Of a DNA stretch of 12,631 nt, positions 8,407 through 12,631 are shown piece by piece. How positions within the stretch are numbered: the first letter of the stretch is position 1; the number at the start of each line of letters is the position of its first letter. A program made the translations under genes and the position numbers. This DNA is from CAILHX01 sp046155285 (GTDB lineage Bacteria > Pseudomonadota > Gammaproteobacteria > Burkholderiales > Methylophilaceae): the NCBI GenBank assembly GCA_046155285.1, contig JBJXEA010000019.1, positions 1-12,631 on the forward strand, written 5' to 3'. The notes under the pieces were generated by a model. It saw only the letters and a list, made by a program, of their open reading frames with translations, did no database searches and had not been told where the DNA came from.

Positions 8407-8435
8407 CAAAATTAATTACGCCCGCTCGATTTTAG

Positions 8436-9932
8436 TTAACCTCGTAACAAAGCCAGCACTTGGTTAGGTAGCGCGTTTGCTTGCGCCAAAATTGCTATTC
8501 CAGATTGTTGCAGCACTCCAGCGCGTGTCAGGCTAGTGGTTTCTGCAGCAAAGTCAGCATCTAGAATCCGGCTACGTGCAGCGGAAAGGTTCTCGGCACT
8601 GGTTTGAATGTTGGTAATGGTAGTGGCGAAACGTGATTGAACAGCACCCAAGCTAGCGCGAAGACTGCTGATAATCCCAACAGCGCCGTCAATAATCGCA
8701 ATGGCGTTATTTGCCCCAGTGATAGTGTTGATATTGATGCTACTGACTGCGATTAAATTGGAAAATTGTGCACTAGTTGCAGTCACGAACCCTGCGCCAG
8801 TGGAGTTGGAAGTTAGGCTCCAGATACTGGGTGATTCAAGCCGCAGAGTGCCGCCTACGGTTGAGCTGTCATTGCCGCCACCAGACGCTATTAACGTAGT
8901 ATTCCCGGTACCTGCGGTAGCTCCGGTATAAGCGTTAAATCCAGCCAAAGTGGCGCTGCCGCTGTTGGAGTTGACGATGTCCTGTACGCTAATGTTGTAG
9001 CCTTCAGCGTTGGTCAATGTGATTGATCCGCCAGTAGACGTGGCAAACACACCAGTTACACTGGATTGTAAGTTGATAGCGTTGGCTAAGGCTGATAAAT
9101 CCGACGTGTTAGTGATAGTAGCAGCCACGGCGGCTGAAGTTTGACCAATAATCGTGAACCCCACAGTGCCGGAAGATTGAATAGCTAAACTGGCTTGCGT
9201 TTGCGTATACGCCGAAATTCCTGTGGATGTACTTAGTAGGTTAATGTTTGCAGCAACATTGCGTACAGTATCGCCATTCGCCACTGTGAAAGAGTTGGTG
9301 CCTTGGTTGTTTGACAAAGTCAAAGTTTGCTGACTTACTCGGCTATTAGGTGCGCTGGTGGTCGCTGTTGCAGAAGCCGCGGAAGAGCCGCTGCCAACGG
9401 TGTCAGAAGTAAACTCAAAGGTACCAATATCTTTGCTCTGTGCGCTGTTGATAGCAAAACTAATTGATTGTCCTGCGTTAGCACCTACTTGGAAAGATGC
9501 ATTAGGGAAAGTGCCATCCAGCAAACTAAGGCTATCGAATTGAGTGACTCTAGCGATACGGCTAATTTCTTGAGTGAGTTGTGCCGCCTCTGCTTGCAGC
9601 GCCGTTCGATCACTCGATGAGTTAGTGTAGTTGGCTGCTTGGATTGCTAACTCTCGAATACGATTAAGTGAATTGCTGACGATTCCTAGGCCGCCCTCGG
9701 CAGTTTCAGTAATGGATATTGCATCGTTCGCGTTACGCATAGCCCGACCCAGACTTAGCACTTGCGAGGTCATCCGAGTTGCAATCGCAAGACCGGCAGC
9801 ATCGTCCTTGGCGCTGTTGATGCGCAAGCCAGAAGATAACCGCCGCAAGCTGGTTGCAAGCGAGTTTTGTGAAACGTTCAGGCTGCGCTGAGTATTCAGC
9901 GCACTGACGTTTGTATTAATAACTTGGGGCAT
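8436..9932 (-). CDS. fliC: Flagellin, filament subunit
   Basis: Complete 498-residue flagellin, exported by the flagellar type III system and polymerised into the filament. The N-terminal D0/D1 segment is textbook: NTNVSALNTQRSLNVSQ, LSSGLRINSAKDDAAGLAIA and NDAISITETAEGGL, then RIRELAIQAAN. The C-terminal partner runs from about residue 405 (VGIISSLRASLGAVQSRF, then ENLSAARSRILDADFAAET) to QANALPNQVLALLRG. The middle (~170-400) is the variable outer domain, rich in Ser/Thr/Ala/Asn, and contains a flagellin-IN-like motif (TSDLSALANAINLQSSVTGV). No cysteine is seen. It is a single-gene unit with its own sigma-28-like promoter and a ~72-base leader with two hairpins. The likely ribosome site is AAGAAG, 7 bases before the ATG. 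Many exposed Ser/Thr residues would suit O-glycosylation. Confidence 0.97.
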   Translation of the reverse strand: MPQVINTNVSALNTQRSLNVSQNSLATSLRRLSSGLRINSAKDDAAGLAIATRMTSQVLSLGRAMRNANDAISITETAEGGLGIVSNSLNRIRELAIQAANYTNSSSDRTALQAEAAQLTQEISRIARVTQFDSLSLLDGTFPNASFQVGANAGQSISFAINSAQSKDIGTFEFTSDTVGSGSSAASATATTSAPNSRVSQQTLTLSNNQGTNSFTVANGDTVRNVAANINLLSTSTGISAYTQTQASLAIQSSGTVGFTIIGQTSAAVAATITNTSDLSALANAINLQSSVTGVFATSTGGSITLTNAEGYNISVQDIVNSNSGSATLAGFNAYTGATAGTGNTTLIASGGGNDSSTVGGTLRLESPSIWSLTSNSTGAGFVTATSAQFSNLIAVSSININTITGANNAIAIIDGAVGIISSLRASLGAVQSRFATTITNIQTSAENLSAARSRILDADFAAETTSLTRAGVLQQSGIAILAQANALPNQVLALLRG

Positions 9933-9942
9933 TTAGGTTCTT

Positions 9943-9961
9943 CTTTAAATCCACCTTAAAG
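9943..9961 (-). promoter_or_regulatory. Leader hairpin exposing GGA near the flagellin start
   Basis: On the fliC transcript CTTTAA pairs perfectly with TTAAAG around a 7-base loop GGTGGAT. The hairpin ends 10 bases before the ATG and overlaps the start of the weak SD (AAAGAAG). A GGA in a small hairpin loop close to a ribosome site is the pattern recognised by CsrA; whether this organism uses it so is inference. It could also just be a translation-modulating stem. Confidence 0.4.
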
Positions 9962-9973
9962 TTTTAGCAAGCA

Positions 9974-10000
9974 GAAAAATAACCACTAGTTTTCTAGTGG
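9974..10000 (-). promoter_or_regulatory. Hairpin at the 5' end of the flagellin transcript
   Basis: CCACTAG/CTAGTGG (10000-9994 with 9989-9983, loop AAAA) is followed on the minus strand by TTATTTTT, so it looks like an intrinsic terminator. Yet it lies downstream of the sigma-28-like promoter, only about 4 bases after the expected start. Termination so close to the start is unlikely, so for fliC it is probably a 5' stabilising stem. It can also stop transcripts arriving from the BPSS1780 gene. Confidence 0.6.
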
Positions 10001-10010
10001 CTGTACTAGA

Positions 10011-10037
10011 CCATCGGTATATTTGGGGAGAACTTGA
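10011..10037 (-). promoter_or_regulatory. Sigma-28 (FliA)-type promoter of flagellin
   Basis: On the minus strand TCAAGTTC (10037-10030) and ACCGATGG (10018-10011) are separated by exactly 11 bp. The FliA consensus is TAAAGTTT-N11-GCCGATAA, so the -35 and the CCGAT core match well. Transcription would start near 10004, giving a ~72-base leader. This places flagellin in the late flagellar class, expressed after the hook-basal body is complete. Confidence 0.8.
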
Positions 10038-10112
10038 GGAGAATCTTTTGAATTTCTTAAGAATTTTTCTCGGCATGCATAACCAAGGCACAAGAAAGCA
10101 GGGGAGGGATGA

Positions 10113-10133
10113 ACTCCGAGAAAAGTTCGGAGT
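10113..10133 (-). terminator. Weak hairpin downstream of the BPSS1780-family gene
   Basis: ACTCCGA/TCGGAGT (7-bp perfect stem, 7-base loop) lies 30 bp after the stop at 10163. No T-run follows on the minus strand, so it is either an inefficient terminator or a 3'-end stabiliser. A perfect 10-bp palindrome TTCTTAAGAA (10054-10063) lies further left, about 17 bp upstream of the flagellin -35. Confidence 0.35.
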
Positions 10134-10162
10134 CGGTATGAGCAGGTTCTAAAGCTATTTTA

Positions 10163-10951
10163 TTACATCGCAATCTCACCCCCGCCGCTAGGCACGGGGT
10201 CAAAAATATCGCGGTAGCTGATGTATTGAAACGCCAGTGTCCATGCGGTTGCCAGCAGTAAGCATGCAAACACAATCAGTTCGACTAAAACTTGGGCGGG
10301 GGATTTGATCAGCAGCGACAGCAGACCTATCAACACGCTCACTGCGACCATGCCCAGCATAATGTAAAAAGTGACCACCAGCCACGCTGAACCTAAACTA
10401 ATAGCGTATTGCAAGCTGCCAGCTAGACTGGTTTTAATGGCGCGGATGACCGAGTAATGGCCGTAGGCGATTAAAGGTGGGGCGAACCAGGTAGCCATGA
10501 GCATGGGGGCAAGCAGCAATAGCAGTTTTGCCAGCAATGGCAAGGTACGGGTAAAAATTATGTCAGGCGTAACTCCTGTACCGCTCAAAACCTCCAGCGC
10601 AGCAGCGTCACCCTTGGTAACCATGCTCACCAGCACTCCATAGAGCAAGCACAAGCCGCCCAAGGTGAGCAATTTGGACATTTGCGGTTTGATGTTGTTG
10701 ATAATGTCACTTAAGGTCGCGTTGCCGCCGTAATCTGCCTCACGGAACAGCCCTATGATTAAGGCTAGGCTGATAGGCCACGATAAAATAAACGCCAGCT
10801 TAACCAGCGTGGGAAACCCTGGAAATCCCGGCAGCACAATAAACAGTAGGACATAAGCCAAGGCCACCAGTGCCCATTTTTGAGGTTGCTTTTTGAGCAG
10901 AGAAAAGCTGGTAGTTGCCCAGTTGTAGCCAATTTTAAATTTGGATCGCAT
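10163..10951 (-). CDS. BPSS1780-family multi-pass membrane protein
   Basis: An inner-membrane protein of 262 residues with five or six hydrophobic segments, e.g. WALVALAYVLLFIVLPGF, LVKLAFILSWPISLALIIG, LLTLGGLCLLYGVLV, LLAKLLLLLAPMLMATWF, and two near the C-terminus (AWLVVTFYIMLGMVAVSVL, LIVFACLLLATAW). The composition and the ...YRDIFDP ending resemble the BPSS1780 family common in betaproteobacteria; its function is unknown. I prefer the ATG at 10951 because AAGGTG lies 6 bases before it. A GTG at 10960 in the same frame would add three residues but lacks a good SD. It lies 15 bp after thrB on the same strand and is probably co-transcribed with it. Confidence 0.8.
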   Translation of the reverse strand: MRSKFKIGYNWATTSFSLLKKQPQKWALVALAYVLLFIVLPGFPGFPTLVKLAFILSWPISLALIIGLFREADYGGNATLSDIINNIKPQMSKLLTLGGLCLLYGVLVSMVTKGDAAALEVLSGTGVTPDIIFTRTLPLLAKLLLLLAPMLMATWFAPPLIAYGHYSVIRAIKTSLAGSLQYAISLGSAWLVVTFYIMLGMVAVSVLIGLLSLLIKSPAQVLVELIVFACLLLATAWTLAFQYISYRDIFDPVPSGGGEIAM

Positions 10952-10966
10952 CGTGTTCACCTTGTT

Positions 10967-11896
10967 CTATAATGAGTTAATACGCGCTTGTAGCACGCGC
11001 TTGAATTGTTCTGGATCTTTAGCGTGCGTTATTTCGCCCGTGAGCGGAAAGTGCAAATCATAAAGGCGCGACAGCCAAAAACGCAACGCCCCAGCACGCA
11101 GCATCACTGGCCAAGCTTTTTGCTCTTCAAGCGTCAGTGGACGCACGGCTTGATAAGCGTCCATCATGGCTGCTAGCCGTGCTGGCGCTAATGCACCGTT
11201 AGTCTCCACGCACCAATCATTCACTGCGATGGCTAAGTCATAGCTGAGCGCATCGTTACAAGCGTAGTAAAAATCAATCGCGCCGCTTAATTTTTCGCCG
11301 TCAAACAACACGTTATCGCGGAATAAATCGGCATGAATCACGCCGCGCGGAATATCCACATCGCGGAATTTCGCTTGATATGCCAGCTCATCTTGCAATA
11401 ACTTTTGCCCAGCTTCATCCAAATGTGGCATGACCTTCTTCGCCGTTGCAACACACCATTGCGGGCCGCGCGTATCCTGCATGGTGGCGGGGTAGGACTG
11501 TCCAGCGAGATGTAATCGTGCTAGAAAGTCGCCCACTTGTGCGCAATGTTCTGGCGTTGGATGTTCGATGTCTGCACCGCGCAAACAACTTACCAGCGCG
11601 GCGGGCTTACCATTCAACTCGCCTAAGAAATCACCCGCGGCATTAGCCACCGGACTAGGGCAAGCCACGCCATGCGCCGCCAGATGCGCCATCAGGTTCA
11701 GAAAATAGGGCAACTCTGTTGCATGGTGATGCTCGAACAAGGTCAGCACATAGCGGGCTTGTTTGGTAGTGATGAAATAATTGGTATTGGTAATCCCGGC
11801 AGAAATGCCGCGCAGCTCAACAGGTGCGCCTACTGCAGGATAGTTTTTAAGCCATGCGCCTAGCTGCTCAAAGGTAACAGTGGTAAAAACGGACAT
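10967..11896 (-). CDS. thrB: Homoserine kinase, aminoglycoside-phosphotransferase-fold type
   Basis: A 309-residue cytoplasmic kinase that phosphorylates L-homoserine with ATP, the step before threonine synthase. It is of the APH-fold type (as in Pseudomonas), not the GHMP type of E. coli. Visible features: start MSVFTTVTFEQL, shared with that type; the N-lobe ISAGITNTNYFITTKQARYVLTLFE; catalytic HADLFRDN (H188, D190, N195); and the metal-binding IDF (D208) in SGAIDFYYACND. The MSVFT start makes the ATG at 11896 convincing, although no free Shine-Dalgarno precedes it: the only AAGGAG is buried in the terminator-like hairpin just upstream. It lies between a DUF2782 gene (41 bp upstream) and the membrane protein gene. 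No threonine-rich leader peptide is seen. Confidence 0.93.
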   Translation of the reverse strand: MSVFTTVTFEQLGAWLKNYPAVGAPVELRGISAGITNTNYFITTKQARYVLTLFEHHHATELPYFLNLMAHLAAHGVACPSPVANAAGDFLGELNGKPAALVSCLRGADIEHPTPEHCAQVGDFLARLHLAGQSYPATMQDTRGPQWCVATAKKVMPHLDEAGQKLLQDELAYQAKFRDVDIPRGVIHADLFRDNVLFDGEKLSGAIDFYYACNDALSYDLAIAVNDWCVETNGALAPARLAAMMDAYQAVRPLTLEEQKAWPVMLRAGALRFWLSRLYDLHFPLTGEITHAKDPEQFKRVLQARINSL

Positions 11897-11899
11897 ACG

Positions 11900-11927
11900 A
11901 AAAAAAGGAGCTTGAGAGAAGCTCCTT
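11900..11927 (-). terminator. Intrinsic terminator/attenuator directly before thrB
   Basis: On the minus strand a 9-bp perfect stem AAGGAGCTT/AAGCTCCTT with loop CTCTC is followed by seven T. It begins 10 bp after the DUF2782 stop and its T-run ends 3 bp before the thrB ATG. It should end the DUF2782 transcript, and it hides the only Shine-Dalgarno-like sequence available to thrB. Confidence 0.88.
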
Positions 11928-11937
11928 ACTCAGCAAA

Positions 11938-12267
11938 TTAGAAACGGAATATCACCCACTGCGGCACCGCGATTCTATCTCCCGGACCATCCATCTTCGC
12001 CCAACCACCGTCTATTGACTGCTTCACCAGATAGTAAGGCACGCCATGTGACGGTGTGACTTTTTGCATGTACAACTCACCCCCGATGCGGTATTCCTCC
12101 ACCGTATCCTCACCTTTTTTGAGGATGGTAATTTCCGGCGCATCTACGCTTTCGTCATAGCCAGCAGGCGCTGGAGGCGGCTCCGGCAACTCTTCCAAAT
12201 TCGGCGGAGGCGGCGCTGATAAGGCGAACAAAGGGGTAAGCAGCAAAATAAAAAGTAGGCGTTTCAT
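11938..12267 (-). CDS. DUF2782 family exported small protein
   Basis: A 109-residue protein with a clear signal peptide (MKRLLFILLLTPLFALSA, cleavage probable after residue 18), then a proline-rich stretch (PPPPNLEELPEPPPAPAGYDE). A compact domain with ITILKKGEDTVEEYRIGGELYMQKVTP, SHGVPYYLV and a tryptophan-containing end, VPQWVIFRF, completes it. This is the pattern of DUF2782, a periplasmic family of unknown function often found next to homoserine kinase in betaproteobacteria. A GAGG site lies about 6 bases before the ATG. The terminator that follows suggests that it is transcribed partly or wholly apart from thrB. Confidence 0.85.
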   Translation of the reverse strand: MKRLLFILLLTPLFALSAPPPPNLEELPEPPPAPAGYDESVDAPEITILKKGEDTVEEYRIGGELYMQKVTPSHGVPYYLVKQSIDGGWAKMDGPGDRIAVPQWVIFRF

Positions 12268-12566
12268 GATGGCCTCACAGATGAAGGATTTGATAGGTTA
12301 ATTGTAGCAGGAAGTCATGCCTATTGCGGCTTGATAAAGCTGTTTTGCTATTAAACAGCACATACGGCGCACTGTATGCGAGTGCGCCCTTGTATCTTTC
12401 CCCAAGTAGTGATTAGCTATCACTACCCGAAGCAGAGGCAGCTTGAGCGCACCCTTAAGGCTTGACGGTGGATTCAACTCCGAAAAAATGGGGTCAGACA
12501 CGATCAGGTGGATTCAACTCCCAACCGCACCACTCCCTCCAATTCTCTTTAGAATAAGAGGCGGAC
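12268..12566. other. Gene-poor spacer with three hairpins in series
   Basis: I see no convincing gene here. Three perfect inverted repeats follow within 90 bp: GCTGTTT/AAACAGC (12339-12345, 12353-12359), GGCGCACT/AGTGCGCC (12366-12373, 12381-12388) and GTAGTGAT/ATCACTAC (12406-12413, 12419-12426), with loops of 7, 7 and 5 bases. None is followed by a T-run, so they are not ordinary terminators. GCGCACCC (12447-12454) echoes the second stem. A direct repeat follows. The set could be the end of a hairpin-recognising mobile element or a structured RNA. Confidence 0.5.
12467..12521. repeat. 15-bp direct repeat flanking a GGGGTCAGACACG tract
   Basis: GGTGGATTCAACTCC occurs at 12467-12481 and again at 12507-12521, a 40-bp period. 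Between the copies lies AAAAAATGGGGTCAGACACG. GGGGTCAGAC-type tracts are familiar to me from sequences around REP-associated tyrosine (Y1) transposase genes in proteobacteria; that association is from memory and no such gene is visible in the window. Confidence 0.6.
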
Positions 12567-12631
12567 ATGAAGAGCAAAACTGATAGTGTAGGCAGTACGA
12601 CCCAACCACTCTTTCAGGAGAACCCCTCATG
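12567..12631 (+). CDS. 5' end of an unidentified gene (partial)
   Basis: An ATG at 12567, preceded by AGAGG (12557-12561), opens a frame that is still open at the window edge. It gives 21 residues (MKSKTDSVGSTTQPLFQENP, then S), too few to assign. A competing start in another frame is the ATG at the very end (12629-12631), which has the better ribosome site AGGAG (12616-12620) 8 bases before it. If that is the real gene, the 12567 frame is either a short overlapping leader peptide or nothing. Confidence 0.35.
   Translation, partial: MKSKTDSVGSTTQPLFQENPS

Noticed and set aside
8398..8411. Perfect palindrome TTTTGTTAACAAAA at the stop of the methyltransferase gene
   Set aside because: AT-rich, loopless and without a GC stem; too weak to call a terminator, although it is the only symmetric element at this convergent junction.
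12298..12501. 67-codon minus-strand ORF after the DUF2782 gene's upstream side
   Set aside because: It runs through the three hairpins and into the direct repeat, has no clear ribosome site and no domain; best seen as a chance frame.

Overview
The window reads as chromosomal DNA of a motile betaproteobacterium, most likely near the Gallionellales/Nitrosomonadales. This is inferred from the protein sequences and from the DUF2782 – homoserine kinase – BPSS1780-family gene order; no 16S or other marker is present. Housekeeping genes (groES end, groEL, uvrD, thrB group) alternate with visibly more AT-rich accessory stretches.

Layout. 1-2003 (+): 3' end of groES, then groEL, closed by a strong intrinsic terminator. 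2094-3560 (-): a small accessory block with a HigB-type toxin and an overlapping HTH antitoxin, followed downstream by an unrecognised gene split by an in-frame TAA. 3561-4046: an information-rich spacer holding the toxin-antitoxin promoter/operator, a well-formed + strand promoter-to-terminator unit with no long ORF, and a 111-bp nested palindromic repeat that stops 27 bp before uvrD. 4047-8406 (+): UvrD helicase, then a TPR/SAM-methyltransferase fusion. 8436-10040 (-): flagellin with its own sigma-28-like promoter and a two-hairpin leader, convergent with the methyltransferase gene. 10163-12267 (-): DUF2782 protein, homoserine kinase ThrB and a BPSS1780-family membrane protein, with an intrinsic terminator placed directly before thrB. 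12268-12631: a gene-poor stretch with three hairpins and a 15-bp direct repeat, then the beginning of at least one + strand gene that runs off the window.

The most interesting candidate is the RNA unit at 3607-3862. Its transcript would carry GGA motifs in the loops of three stable hairpins plus one more GGA downstream, the signature of a CsrB/RsmZ-type RNA that titrates the translational repressor CsrA/RsmA. The flagellin leader in the same window has a hairpin whose 7-nt loop, GGUGGAU, also displays a GGA close to the start codon. A CsrA circuit could therefore connect the two. This is a structural inference from reading the sequence; no family match could be tested. The second functional link is the TPR-methyltransferase beside flagellin, which could act in flagellin (glycan) modification.
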